Shown one piece after another: positions 1 to 9,400 of a stretch of 64,000 nucleotides of DNA. The position numbers and the translations under genes were made by a program. The notes below the pieces were generated by a model. That model saw only the letters and a program-made list of their open reading frames with translations, had not been told where the DNA came from and made no database searches. The DNA is from Nereida sp024640765 (GTDB lineage Bacteria > Pseudomonadota > Alphaproteobacteria > Rhodobacterales > Rhodobacteraceae), in contig JAHEEK010000003.1 of NCBI GenBank assembly GCA_024640765.1, positions 62,001-126,000 on the forward strand, given 5' to 3'. Each line of letters starts with the position of its first letter. Position 1 is the stretch's first letter.

Positions 1-1
1 T

Positions 2-307
2 GGCGGCGGCGTTGAGGTTGGTGAACATCCAATCCCCGCCCTGCACCGTGAAATCTTTGAGGAAACCGGCTGGCGCGCTGCTAACCTTCGAAAGCTGGGC
101 GCCTTTCGTCGGTTCACGTTTATGCCCGAATACGATCTTTGGGCCGAAAAGCTGTGTTCCGTTTACGTGGGAACACCTGTTTTGAAATTGAGTGAGCCTA
201 TCGAAAAAGGCCACCATGCGGTTTGGATGCCAATGAACGAGGCAGTTGACGCATTAGGTAATGATGGTGACCGGATGTTTTTGAATAGCCTTATTGAGCA
301 GCTCTGA
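2..307 (+). CDS. NUDIX hydrolase, 5'-truncated by window edge
   Basis: This is the C-terminal part of a NUDIX-family pyrophosphohydrolase; the reading frame is open from base 2 and the start lies outside the window. Visible at the left edge is a complete NUDIX box: GGGVEVGE, then REIFEETGW after seven residues, matching the G-x5-E-x7-REUxEExGU metal-binding signature. The family cleaves nucleoside diphosphates linked to another moiety using Mg2+. The substrate cannot be read from this fragment. The end runs 17 bp into the end of the convergent broken response-regulator gene. Confidence 0.85.
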   Translation, partial: GGGVEVGEHPIPALHREIFEETGWRAANLRKLGAFRRFTFMPEYDLWAEKLCSVYVGTPVLKLSEPIEKGHHAVWMPMNEAVDALGNDGDRMFLNSLIEQL

Positions 308-1540
308 ACCCCAGCGAAATAGCCGACAAATCATCTTCAGGGTCATTTGAGCCAGTAAACCGCGTGACCTCATCAACGACCCTCTCCAAGAGGCGGTCGC
401 CACTGAGGGCGCGACTTCGCTGTAGCAGCTCGCAAAGCCCATGTTCTGCGAACATCTCACCTTTTTTGTTGAGCGCCTCAGTGATCCCGTCTGACCCAAT
501 AAAGACCCAATCACCGGCATAAAGTTGAATATGAGACAATTCATATAACGCACCCTAGATCAATCCCACGGGCAATCCACCAGTGCCAAGACGCTGAACC
601 GAGCCCGCACTTCGCTGCAGGATCGGATGCGGATGGCCTGCTTGGCAAAATGAAAAATCTCCCGTTTCAGTATCAATCACCCCATAAAGAATTGTGAAAT
701 AATGTTCTGTCGCAATTTCTGAAAACATCATGTCATTGAGACGTCGGTCAACCCGTTCCAGAGAAACGGCCGCGGGCCTACCCGGTTTGCTCTCAATGGC
801 GACGTTTTGTACGGGATCACCAGCCGAGAGATACCCCGCAAGGCGCGCCGCCATCAACGCGCTCGATACGCCATGACCCGACACATCAAGACCAAACAGA
901 CCCACCTGATTTTCGTTAATCTTAAAGTACCCAACCAGATCGCCGCCAACATAACCGCTGGACCGCAAACCAAGCGAAATGTCAGCGCGACCAAAGTTTA
1001 CATTTGGCTCAGGCAACAGCAACATTTGGAACGTTTTCGCCTGCCGTAAATCACGGTCCAGAATATCATATAGGCGCTGAATCTCGCCTAAGGCGCCAGC
1101 AATCTTGGCGTTTCGGATAAATAGCTCACGTTGCATTTCAACAATCCGGTGGCCTGCACCCAACCTCGCCTGAAGTTCAGAACCGTCCACAGGCTTTGTC
1201 AGAAATCATCCGCGCCTGCTTCAAGCCCAAACGCAATATCTGCCGCATCACCCTTGGTGGTGAGCAGCACAAAATACGTGTAGGTTCCGTCTTCCATAGC
1301 GCGAAATTTTTGGCAAAACTCTGGCCCTGTTAGTTGCGGCATCATGCAATCACTGGTGATCACATCAAACTGCGCGCTGCGGCACATCTCAAGCGCCTCT
1401 GCACCATCCGTCGCTTGAGTTACATGATAGCCAGGTGCCTCTAGAATTTTTGATAAGATGCGTCTTTGAAGGGCACTATCATCAGCAACCAACACGCGTT
1501 TGGCTACATTCTTGGTGTTTTCTGGCTGTTCCAAAATCAT
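291..1540 (-). pseudogene. Response regulator with PP2C (SpoIIE-type) phosphatase output, broken by a frameshift and a stop
   Basis: Three consecutive open segments together make one protein: a receiver domain (1540 to 1199; acidic residues VADDS, phospho-acceptor region ITSDCMMPQ, ending GADDF), a linker helix and a SpoIIE-type PP2C phosphatase (GGDLVGYF, LDVSGHG, then GSDGITEA and DDLSAIS). The conserved receiver end would read DDFLTKPVDG, but a run of Ts is one base short at about 1199-1203, giving an early TGA. A second in-frame TAG lies at 555-557 between PVGLI and GALYEL. No shared frame crosses both lesions, so the full phosphatase is probably not made. Such proteins usually control an anti-sigma-factor antagonist in a stress or surface-growth switch. 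The adjacent divergent Hpt gene could be its phosphodonor. Read errors are the alternative explanation. Confidence 0.8.
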
Positions 1541-1541
1541 C

Positions 1542-1555
1542 TGACACGCGTGTCA
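1542..1555. promoter_or_regulatory. Perfect 14-bp palindrome TGACACGCGTGTCA upstream of the broken response regulator
   Basis: The palindrome ends one base before the ATG of the response-regulator gene (minus strand) and lies in the gap shared with the divergent Hpt gene. No Shine-Dalgarno sequence is visible between it and that ATG. It could be an operator for a dimeric regulator. No known family is assigned. Confidence 0.4.
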
Positions 1556-1649
1556 CGAAGGCTTGAAGATTAAGTTAAGATTTCCTCGATTTCAGTCATG
1601 TTAAATTAAAACTCTTTGCCGATATCTGATGTAATACCGGGGGAATAAA

Positions 1650-1982
1650 ATGATTGATTGGGCGCAAGTCAGGGCATTGCAAAGCGATGTCGGCGACGAG
1701 ATGTTTGATGAAGTCGTTAAAATTTTTGACATTGAAACGCGCGGGCTTCTTGGCGCGCTTGAGGGCAGTAAAACAGATTCTGAGCGCTCTAAAATTGCGC
1801 ACGGTATTCGCGGAAGTGCGGTTAACTTTGGCATGTCCGATGTGGTTGAAGCCGCAAAACAGATCGAACAACAGCCCGAAGATGTTGCTCATGTTGCTAC
1901 CCTGCGACAAGCCTATGACAGCACGATCGATGTGTTTCTAGCCAATCTTGGTGCCAAGCGCCTAAATCAGGAATTCGGCTAG
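1650..1982 (+). CDS. Hpt (histidine phosphotransfer) domain protein
   Basis: A 110-residue protein consisting almost entirely of one Hpt four-helix domain. The phospho-accepting histidine is in AHGIRGSAVNFG (about residues 50-61), which fits the family pattern AHxLKGSAxxxG. It would relay phosphate between a hybrid histidine kinase and a response regulator in the cytoplasm. The start is supported by GGGGGA five bases upstream of ATG. It is divergent from the broken receiver-PP2C gene, a natural partner, and its last 21 bp overlap the end of convergent ilvA. If the partner is truly dead, this Hpt may be orphaned. Confidence 0.85.
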   Translation: MIDWAQVRALQSDVGDEMFDEVVKIFDIETRGLLGALEGSKTDSERSKIAHGIRGSAVNFGMSDVVEAAKQIEQQPEDVAHVATLRQAYDSTIDVFLANLGAKRLNQEFG

Positions 1983-3209
1983 CGCACCATCGTTGGTGAT
2001 GTCGCGGTAGCCAAAACCACCCTGCTCCATCAACTCCGTAAGACGTTTGAAGCTGGATGGATCAGTGGTTTCGATACCAATCAAGACAGACCCAAAGTTG
2101 CGCGCCGACTTCTTGAGGTACTCAAATCGTGCAATGTCGTCACTGGGTCCAAGCATGTGAAGGAAGTCTTTCAAGGCGCCGGGTCGTTGGGGCATCCGAA
2201 GAATGTAGTACTTCTTCAAACCAGCCGATCGCTGCGCCCGCTCTTTCACTTCCGGTAGCCTTTCGAAATCGAAATTGCCGCCCGAAGCGATACAAACCAC
2301 CCGTTTGCCACGAATTTCATCCGAAATGTCTTTAAGTGCATCAAGCGCCAACGCGCCCGCAGGTTCGAGCACGACACCTTCGGTATTCAACATATCTAAC
2401 ATGGTTGTACAAATACGGTCCTCGGCAATTCTGATGACGCGATCCAGCGGTGTGTCCTTTAGAACTTCAAACGTTGCATCGCCGATTTGCCCAACTGCCG
2501 CACCGTCAACAAAAGTATCAACATGATCCAGCGCAACCGGCATGCCCGCCTCAAGCGCGGCTGTTAGGTTTGCTCCACCTTCGGGTTCAACCAAGTACAA
2601 GTCAGCATCAGACCCCTGACTGTCCATGTAAGCAGTCACGCCAGATGAAAGACCACCGCCGCCCACAGGTAAGACAATCACGTCAGGCGCAGCACCAAGC
2701 TGTTGCATCATCTCAACTGCAACTGACGCCTGCCCCTCAATCACATCGGGGTCATCAAAGGGTGATAGAAAATGCGCGCCCTGTTCATCACAATAAGCGC
2801 GTGCGGCAGCCAAAGTACTGTCGAAATAATCACCAACCAACACAATCTCGATCGCATCCCCGCCGAAAATACGTGTTTTATCAATCTTCTGCTGCGGCGT
2901 TGTTACAGGCATAAATATCACACCGCGTCGCCCAAAATGCTTACATACATAAGCAACACCCTGAGCGTGATTTCCCGCACTCGCGGCCACAAACAACTGC
3001 TGATCCGGGGTCTGCGCCAAACACTTGCGCATCGCATTAAATGCACCGCGTATTTTATAACTGCGCACAGGCGTCAGATCTTCTCGCTTTAACCAGATAT
3101 CAGCGTCGTACATTTCGCTAAGGTGCGCATTTCTTTGAAGTGGAGATGCATCGAACAAGGCACGCATTTCTGCCTCGGATGCTTTGGCTCTTTGTACAAA
3201 ATCGGTCAT
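1962..3209 (-). CDS. ilvA: Threonine dehydratase (threonine ammonia-lyase)
   Basis: A PLP enzyme deaminating threonine to 2-oxobutanoate, the first committed step to isoleucine. The PLP lysine is Lys52 in RSYKIRGAF, followed by the SAGNHAQGVA substrate loop and the GGGGLSSG phosphate-binding loop. The last 90 or so residues form an ACT-like regulatory domain (YYILRMPQRPGAL onward), so isoleucine feedback is likely. The ATG at 3209 is chosen because GAGGGA lies 6 bases upstream; another ATG at 3215 is too close to it. Length of 415 residues suits the short IlvA form with one ACT-like domain. Confidence 0.93.
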   Translation of the reverse strand: MTDFVQRAKASEAEMRALFDASPLQRNAHLSEMYDADIWLKREDLTPVRSYKIRGAFNAMRKCLAQTPDQQLFVAASAGNHAQGVAYVCKHFGRRGVIFMPVTTPQQKIDKTRIFGGDAIEIVLVGDYFDSTLAAARAYCDEQGAHFLSPFDDPDVIEGQASVAVEMMQQLGAAPDVIVLPVGGGGLSSGVTAYMDSQGSDADLYLVEPEGGANLTAALEAGMPVALDHVDTFVDGAAVGQIGDATFEVLKDTPLDRVIRIAEDRICTTMLDMLNTEGVVLEPAGALALDALKDISDEIRGKRVVCIASGGNFDFERLPEVKERAQRSAGLKKYYILRMPQRPGALKDFLHMLGPSDDIARFEYLKKSARNFGSVLIGIETTDPSSFKRLTELMEQGGFGYRDITNDGALAEFLI

Positions 3210-3326
3210 GTGCATTCCCTCTGGTCGCGCCACCCTATCACAGAACAATGTTTCAGAAAGCAGCATCCCTTGCCGCAGGTAACAAAACGGATTATCCCGC
3301 CGCCATACGTGATCAGGAGAACGCCA

Positions 3327-4544
3327 ATGTCTGCACCCAAAAAAGTCGTCCTTGCCTATTCAGGTGGCCTCGACACATCCATCATCTTGAAGTGGCTGCA
3401 GACAGAATATGGCTGCGAAGTGGTGACTTTCACTGCGGATTTGGGTCAAGGCGAAGAACTTGAGCCAGCGCGCGCCAAAGCTGAAATGATGGGCGCTTCT
3501 GACATCTACATTGAAGATGTTCGTGAAGAATTTGTTCGGGATTTCGTTTTCCCAATGTTCCGTGCCAATGCCGTTTACGAAGGTCTTTACCTGCTCGGCA
3601 CCTCAATTGCGCGGCCACTGATCTCAAAGCGCCTTGTAGAGATTGCGGAAGAAACAGGCGCAGACGCGATTGCGCACGGCGCAACCGGCAAGGGCAATGA
3701 CCAAGTTCGCTTCGAACTGGCTGCATACGCGCTGAACCCTGACATCAAAGTCATCGCTCCGTGGCGTGAGTGGGACTTGTCCAGCCGCACCAAACTAATC
3801 GACTTTGCCGAGAAAAACCAAATTCCAATTGCTAAAGACAAGCGCGGCGAAGCACCATTCAGCGTTGACGCAAACCTTCTCCACACCTCGTCTGAGGGCA
3901 AGGTTCTGGAAGACCCGGCCGTTGAAGCCCCCGATTATGTCTACCAACGCACGGTCCACCCAGAAGACGCGCCGGACACACCTGAATTCATCGAGATCGG
4001 CTTTGAAAAAGGTGACGCAGTAAGCATCAACGGCAAAGCAATGTCGCCTGCCGAAGTGCTGACCGAATTGAACACAATTGGTGGCCGCAACGGTGTTGGT
4101 CGCCTTGATCTGGTTGAGGGCCGTTTTGTGGGCATGAAGTCACGCGGCATCTACGAGACACCGGGCGGAACTGTTTTGCTTGAAGCACACCGCGGCATTG
4201 AGCAGATCACGCTGGACCGTGGCGAAGCGCACCTCAAAGACGAGCTGATGCCACGCTACGCAGAACTGATTTATAATGGTTTCTGGTTCAGCCCAGAGCG
4301 TGAAATGCTTCAAGCTGCAATCGACCACTCACAGCGTCACGTGACCGGAACTGTTAAGCTGAAGCTTTACAAAGGCTCTGTGCGCACAGTCGCACGCTGG
4401 TCTGATCACTCGCTTTACTCAGAAGCACACGTCACATTCGAAGATGACGCAGGCGCTTATGATCAAAAAGATGCAGCAGGCTTCATTCAACTGAATGCAC
4501 TTCGCTTGAAACTTCTCGCCGCGCGCGACCGTCGTCTCAAGTAA
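3327..4544 (+). CDS. argG: Argininosuccinate synthase
   Basis: Condenses citrulline and aspartate with ATP to argininosuccinate in arginine synthesis. The N-terminal PP-loop is AYSGGLDTS at residues 10-18, and the citrulline/aspartate-binding segment HGATGKGNDQVRFE is intact. The 405-residue length is typical. The start is the ATG preceded by AGGAGA at a 6-base spacing. Its promoter region overlaps the 5' region of divergent ilvA. It ends 6 bp from the end of the convergent sulfotransferase-like gene, and no terminator hairpin is obvious there. Confidence 0.97.
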   Translation: MSAPKKVVLAYSGGLDTSIILKWLQTEYGCEVVTFTADLGQGEELEPARAKAEMMGASDIYIEDVREEFVRDFVFPMFRANAVYEGLYLLGTSIARPLISKRLVEIAEETGADAIAHGATGKGNDQVRFELAAYALNPDIKVIAPWREWDLSSRTKLIDFAEKNQIPIAKDKRGEAPFSVDANLLHTSSEGKVLEDPAVEAPDYVYQRTVHPEDAPDTPEFIEIGFEKGDAVSINGKAMSPAEVLTELNTIGGRNGVGRLDLVEGRFVGMKSRGIYETPGGTVLLEAHRGIEQITLDRGEAHLKDELMPRYAELIYNGFWFSPEREMLQAAIDHSQRHVTGTVKLKLYKGSVRTVARWSDHSLYSEAHVTFEDDAGAYDQKDAAGFIQLNALRLKLLAARDRRLK

Positions 4545-4550
4545 GACATA

Positions 4551-5249
4551 TCAATCAGGTTTGAGGCAGTGCTTTGACAGTGTCTCGTAAATTGGCAAAG
4601 CGCGCTCCAGCAGGGGCTCGTTTTCTTTTGTGACTTCGGGCAATGACCCCTCAGCACCAGAAAATCCAGTACTATTGTGCACAGCGCCGTACCAGTGATC
4701 CGCCCAGACCCCATCAAAATCTTTGGGGCCGCACGGCCACGAAAGCATCGCCTCGTCAAACGGAATGCCCAGCGCATCACAAAGTTTACCAAGCATTTGC
4801 CGCGGATCAGCACGAATATCGGCACTATCAATCACCACACCGCCAAACGTCTCAAACAACTCAAGTTGCTGCGCAAACCCAAGGTCGTCAAACGTGGGGC
4901 TTTCCCGTTTCGCCTGATAGCTGGCAATCACCCGCGCTGGATGTCGAATTAGAAAGGCATTCTTCACATCGCCAAGCCAGTCACGTGAAAACGTCGGCAA
5001 CATATGATGTGTCATATGCTTTTCATACTGCAGCGTTTGAGGTTGGGTCAGCGCCATAAGCGCGTCCTGCGCGTTTGTTGGCTGGCTTGCCAATATTGCG
5101 TCCTGCATCGGATGAATCAAACCTGTTTGCGCTAAATAGGCGGCATACAACGGCTCATCAATCGCGATGCAATTGGACCGGTTTCCAAACGCATACATCA
5201 TAGCCGTCGACAGGTTGCGTGGACCTGACCACATGGCGATACGCGTCAT
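4551..5249 (-). CDS. P-loop sulfotransferase-like protein
   Basis: A 232-residue protein starting MTRIAMWSGPRNLST, where SGPRNLST (residues 8-15) resembles the 5'-phosphosulfate-binding loop of sulfotransferases; FLIRHPARVIASY resembles the 3'-phosphate-binding segment. It is the last gene of a tightly coupled set (PfkB kinase, class IV aminotransferase, this gene), overlapping the aminotransferase by 4 bp. I recall plant proteins in which a domain of this type is fused to a class IV aminotransferase, which would support joint function. Whether it transfers sulfate is unknown, and the substrate is not evident. Confidence 0.7.
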   Translation of the reverse strand: MTRIAMWSGPRNLSTAMMYAFGNRSNCIAIDEPLYAAYLAQTGLIHPMQDAILASQPTNAQDALMALTQPQTLQYEKHMTHHMLPTFSRDWLGDVKNAFLIRHPARVIASYQAKRESPTFDDLGFAQQLELFETFGGVVIDSADIRADPRQMLGKLCDALGIPFDEAMLSWPCGPKDFDGVWADHWYGAVHNSTGFSGAEGSLPEVTKENEPLLERALPIYETLSKHCLKPD

Positions 5250-6148
5250 TGTTGATCGACCAATTTCTTATAAAGCTCGCGCAAGCGCATGGTCATAGGT
5301 CCCATCTCACCTGTCCCAATCTGGCGTCCGTCAATGTGACTAACCGGTGTTTGCGCGCCGAATGTACCCGTCAAAAACGCTTCATCCGCGCCGTACGTAT
5401 CAACAAGTGAGTAATTGCGCTCAAATACGGGGATGTCATTGGCGCGACACAGATCAATCACCTTCTGGCGCGTGATGCCGTTCATGCAGTAATCGCCCGT
5501 GCTAGTCCAAACCGCACCTTTACGCACAATAAAAAAGTTGCAGGCGTTAGTCGTGTTCACAAAGCCATTAACATCCAACATCAACCCTTCATCAGCACCG
5601 GCTTTTTCAGCAGCGATACACGCAAGAATACAGTTCAGTTTGCTGTGCGAGTTCAATTTCGGATCTTGGGTCATTGGCAAGCCTCGCAGATGAGGCACGG
5701 TCGCCAGCTTGATTGGTCGCGGAATTTTGGGTTGTGAGTGCTCCATAATGATTACGAATGTCGGACCATTTTGACTTAGACTTGGATGCTGAAATGGCCG
5801 TGCCTTTGGACCCCTTGTAACCATAAGCCGCGCGTGGGCGTTCGTGGTCATCTCATTGGCAATGCGGGTCTGTTCCAGCGCAGTACGCACTTCTTCCCGA
5901 GTTTTACCGATATCTAGATCAATCGCTGTTGCGGCCTCAAACAGACGGTCCAAATGCTCATCTAGAAAGGCCCAAACACCGTTATAAAGACGCAACCCCT
6001 CCCAAACACCATCGCCCAGCATAAAGCCGCTGTCGTAAACGCTAACCACTGCCTCGGCTTTTGGCACAACACGGTCGTTCAAATAGATCAAAAGCGCTTC
6101 ATTTCGGGCGTCTTCTTCGGCTTGGTGGGTTGTTACGTGCTCATTCAT
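5246..6148 (-). CDS. Class IV aminotransferase (branched-chain or D-amino-acid type)
   Basis: A 300-residue fold-type IV PLP enzyme. Seen in order: YDSGFMLGDGVWEGLR near the N-terminus, the lysine that forms the Schiff base in NSHSKLNCIL (about residue 168), the EGLMLDVNGFVNTTNACNFF segment and DEAFLTGTFG near the C-terminus. These are family signatures shared by IlvE, D-alanine transaminase and aminodeoxychorismate lyase, so the substrate is open. ATGA overlaps join it to the kinase upstream and the sulfotransferase-like gene downstream, indicating translational coupling and a shared pathway. Confidence 0.85.
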   Translation of the reverse strand: MNEHVTTHQAEEDARNEALLIYLNDRVVPKAEAVVSVYDSGFMLGDGVWEGLRLYNGVWAFLDEHLDRLFEAATAIDLDIGKTREEVRTALEQTRIANEMTTNAHARLMVTRGPKARPFQHPSLSQNGPTFVIIMEHSQPKIPRPIKLATVPHLRGLPMTQDPKLNSHSKLNCILACIAAEKAGADEGLMLDVNGFVNTTNACNFFIVRKGAVWTSTGDYCMNGITRQKVIDLCRANDIPVFERNYSLVDTYGADEAFLTGTFGAQTPVSHIDGRQIGTGEMGPMTMRLRELYKKLVDQQ

Positions 6149-7011
6149 AATTTTGCATCCTGCACATCTTTAAGGTCGGGTATCACATCAGCCGTACCAT
6201 GACGTGTCACCATGATCGCGGCTGCTTGAACGGCTAAATTCAGGGACTGCTCCAGCCCAAAGCCACGATCAAGCCCAGCCGCAAAGTATCCAGTAAACGT
6301 GTCACCCGCGCCCGTAGTATCAACTGCATCAACTTTGACCGCAGGCACATCAATCCTTCTGCCATTGTCATAAACTGTAACGCCGTCTGCGCCCTTGGTG
6401 ATCAGCACCTGTACAATGCCCAACTCAGACACATCTTTGCCAGTTGCATCTTGGAGCTGGCCTGCCTCAACCTCGTTCAACACAAGAATATCGATCAGCC
6501 CATCAAGCGCCATAATTGCATCGGCCGAAAATGGCGCGGCAGCATACATCACCCGCAGACCAAGTTCTTTTGCAATTTTTGCCGCTTCATACTGACCATT
6601 GGTTTCATTCTGCGTTACGAAAATATCACCAGCATTCGCCTCACTCAGCGCAGAGCCAATGAGATTTTCAGGAATAACCCCATTTGCGCCTGAATAGAGT
6701 ATGATTTGGTTCTCGCCGTCATCATCAACAGTGATAATCGCGTGGGCCGTTGGTTCATCCGCAACCGCAATAAAACGCGTATCCACACCGTACTCCAAAA
6801 GCCGGTCGCGCCATTTTGTACCGTCCTCACCCACAGCACCGATATGACAAACACGCGCCGCAGCGCGTGCCGCAGCCACAGACATGTTTGCGCCCTTGCC
6901 GCCCAGCCCAACAGTCAACGACCGAGAGGCCAACGTCTCTCCGGCAATGGGCAGCTTATCGACGCGGTAGGTATGGTCGGCGTTGATCGACCCCAAATTC
7001 CAAATGGTCAT
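6145..7011 (-). CDS. PfkB-family carbohydrate kinase (ribokinase-like)
   Basis: A 288-residue ribokinase-fold kinase. The N-terminal glycine motif is VGLGGKGANMSVAAA, which fits ribokinase-type sugar kinases, and the C-terminal signature with the catalytic aspartate is DTTGAGDTFTGYFAAGL (about residues 230-246). It would phosphorylate a sugar or nucleoside with ATP. It is first in the three-gene set with the aminotransferase and sulfotransferase-like protein, and sits 3 bp downstream of maeB, so it may be read from the maeB promoter. The actual substrate is not shown by the sequence. Confidence 0.85.
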   Translation of the reverse strand: MTIWNLGSINADHTYRVDKLPIAGETLASRSLTVGLGGKGANMSVAAARAAARVCHIGAVGEDGTKWRDRLLEYGVDTRFIAVADEPTAHAIITVDDDGENQIILYSGANGVIPENLIGSALSEANAGDIFVTQNETNGQYEAAKIAKELGLRVMYAAAPFSADAIMALDGLIDILVLNEVEAGQLQDATGKDVSELGIVQVLITKGADGVTVYDNGRRIDVPAVKVDAVDTTGAGDTFTGYFAAGLDRGFGLEQSLNLAVQAAAIMVTRHGTADVIPDLKDVQDAKL

Positions 7012-7014
7012 GCA

Positions 7015-9270
7015 TCACCCCACGTTGCAGGCAGCAATAATTGCCATGTTCAAAATATCTGTCTCAGATGACACCGTCGAACAAATCTGGATCGGGTGAT
7101 CAACGCCCGTCAGGATAGGCCCCAAAATAGTAGCCCCCGCCATCTCTTGCATCAACTTCACGCTGATAGACGCTGAGTGACGCGCAGGCACTACCAACAC
7201 ATTCGCAGGTCCAGTAAGTCGTGAGAACGGATAGCTTTTTTGTGCTTCCGCATTAAGCGCCACGTCAACAGCCATCTCACCCTCAAATTCGAAATCAACG
7301 CCCTTTTTTTCCAGCAACATAGGCGCCAAATGCATCTTCTCAGCGCGCTCTGACACCGGATAGCCAAAGGTAGAAAAGCTGACAAACGCTACGCGGGGTA
7401 CCAAACCAAGTTGCCGCGCAACGCCCGCGCCTTTACTGGCAATGTCGGCCAAGTCAGCCTCGTTTGGCCATTCATGAACAACCGTATCACCGATCAAAAC
7501 AATCCGCCCTTTGTGCAAAATGGCGGTAATGCCCGCCGCGCCGTCACCGGGGCCCAGATCAAACACATGGTTCATCAAATCCAGAACATGGGCAGATTTT
7601 CGTGTGGCACCGGAAACAAGTCCATCTCCGTGACCATGGGCAAGCATAAGTGCAGAAAACACGTGGCGGTCACGTGCAGCAAGGCGGTGCACATCAGATT
7701 GGTCAAACCCTTTGCGCTGCAAACGTTCATACAAGAATGATTTATACATCGGCAGGTGCGGAGAATTTTTGGCGTTCACCACCTCAAGCTCTCGGTAGGC
7801 ATCGCCCATCCCTGCTGTAGTCAACAGGTCCTTAACATCAGCCTCACGTCCGACGACCAGCGCCTTGCCAAGGCCAGACCGCTGATACTGAACAGCAGCA
7901 CGCAATACCCGTGGATCATCTCCTTCGGCGAAAATCATCCGCGCTTGCGCACGTTTTGCCCGCGCGTGAATGCCCCGCAAAATAGACGCGGTTGGGTCCA
8001 TTCTTGATTTCAGATTAAGCGTGTACGCCTCCATATCCACTATCGGGCGGCGTGCTACACCGGTGTCCATACCTGCCTTCGCAACAGCAGGTGGGACCAC
8101 ATGGATCAAGCGTGGATCAAACGGTGTTGGAATGATGTAATCACGGCCAAATGTTAGCTTACGACCATATGCAACTGCGACCTCATCAGGCACATCTTCG
8201 CGGGCAAGTTCCGCCAGCGCACGCGCACAGGCAAGCTTCATTTCGTCATTAATCGCCCGGGCATGAATATCCAGCGCACCACGGAACAAGTATGGAAAGC
8301 CCAACACGTTGTTCACTTGGTTTGGGTAGTCACTGCGCCCCGTAGCAACGATCGCATCAACGCGCACTTCATGCGCTTCTTCAGGCGTGATTTCCGGATC
8401 AGGGTTTGCCATCGCAAAAATAACAGGGTTATCCGCCATTGATGCAACCATCTGCGGTGTAACAGCACCTTTTGCAGAAACACCCAAGAACACGTCACAA
8501 CCAACCATTGCATCCTCAAGGCTGCGCGCATCAGTACGCGCGGCGTGTGCAGATTTCCATTGGTTCATGCCTTCGGTGCGGCCTTGGTAAATCACACCCT
8601 TTGTGTCGCACATAATGCAGTTGCCGTGCTTAGCGCCCATCGCCTTGATCAGCTCAAGACATGCGATGCCAGCAGCACCCGCACCATTCAAGACGATCTT
8701 CACGTCCTCAATCTTTTTACCAGATAGATGCAGCGCATTAATCAGACCCGCTGCACAAATCACCGCTGTCCCGTGCTGGTCGTCGTGAAAGACAGGGATA
8801 TCCATCTCTTCCTTCAGACGCTGTTCAATGATGAAACACTCGGGCGCCTTGATGTCTTCAAGGTTAACACCGCCGAACGTAGGGCCCATCAGCTTCACAG
8901 CATTCACGAATGCATCCACGTCTTGGGTATCCAACTCAATGTCGATGCTGTTTACATCCGCAAACCGCTTAAACAGTACCGCTTTACCTTCCATCACGGG
9001 CTTACTTGCCAATGCGCCCAAATTCCCAAGGCCCAAAATCGCTGACCCATTGGAAATGACCGCCACCAAGTTGCCCTTGATCGTATAATCATACGCAGCT
9101 TCAGGCGAGTCCGCGATGGCCTGAACCGGCACAGCAACACCAGGTGAATACGCCAACGACAGGTCCCGCTGGGTGGTCATTGGAACAGTCGCGGAAATCT
9201 CAAATTTGCCCGGAGTTGGCTGTAAATGAAACGCTAACGCTTCGGCATCGGTGACTTTGGTGTTGGACAT
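7015..9270 (-). CDS. maeB: NADP-dependent malic enzyme with phosphotransacetylase-like C-terminal domain
   Basis: Oxidatively decarboxylates malate to pyruvate, yielding NADPH. The 751-residue size and two-part structure are those of MaeB: residues about 1-430 hold the malic enzyme (AYSPGVAVP, FHDDQHGTAVI, NAD(P)-binding VLNGAGAAGIACLELI), and residues about 430-751 resemble phosphate acetyltransferase, a domain thought to serve regulation by acetyl-CoA. Start ATG at 9270. It lies back to back with mutS across a short gap, and the PfkB-kinase operon follows closely downstream. Confidence 0.95.
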   Translation of the reverse strand: MSNTKVTDAEALAFHLQPTPGKFEISATVPMTTQRDLSLAYSPGVAVPVQAIADSPEAAYDYTIKGNLVAVISNGSAILGLGNLGALASKPVMEGKAVLFKRFADVNSIDIELDTQDVDAFVNAVKLMGPTFGGVNLEDIKAPECFIIEQRLKEEMDIPVFHDDQHGTAVICAAGLINALHLSGKKIEDVKIVLNGAGAAGIACLELIKAMGAKHGNCIMCDTKGVIYQGRTEGMNQWKSAHAARTDARSLEDAMVGCDVFLGVSAKGAVTPQMVASMADNPVIFAMANPDPEITPEEAHEVRVDAIVATGRSDYPNQVNNVLGFPYLFRGALDIHARAINDEMKLACARALAELAREDVPDEVAVAYGRKLTFGRDYIIPTPFDPRLIHVVPPAVAKAGMDTGVARRPIVDMEAYTLNLKSRMDPTASILRGIHARAKRAQARMIFAEGDDPRVLRAAVQYQRSGLGKALVVGREADVKDLLTTAGMGDAYRELEVVNAKNSPHLPMYKSFLYERLQRKGFDQSDVHRLAARDRHVFSALMLAHGHGDGLVSGATRKSAHVLDLMNHVFDLGPGDGAAGITAILHKGRIVLIGDTVVHEWPNEADLADIASKGAGVARQLGLVPRVAFVSFSTFGYPVSERAEKMHLAPMLLEKKGVDFEFEGEMAVDVALNAEAQKSYPFSRLTGPANVLVVPARHSASISVKLMQEMAGATILGPILTGVDHPIQICSTVSSETDILNMAIIAACNVG

Positions 9271-9400
9271 CGTTTTTAGGCCTTTGTTTTGATTACAGAA
9301 GTGATAGCGCTCTGGATTGACACAAACAACGGTTTTGGGGTTTCGGCGACTTCGCCCTGCGGTTAGTTTTCATAAACACCGTTTGACCTTGGGGGATCCG

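Noticed and set aside
4978..4993. parS-like TCACGTGAAA in the sulfotransferase-like gene
   Set aside because: Only the core matches; the left arm lacks TGTT, and the site is far from the parS cluster.
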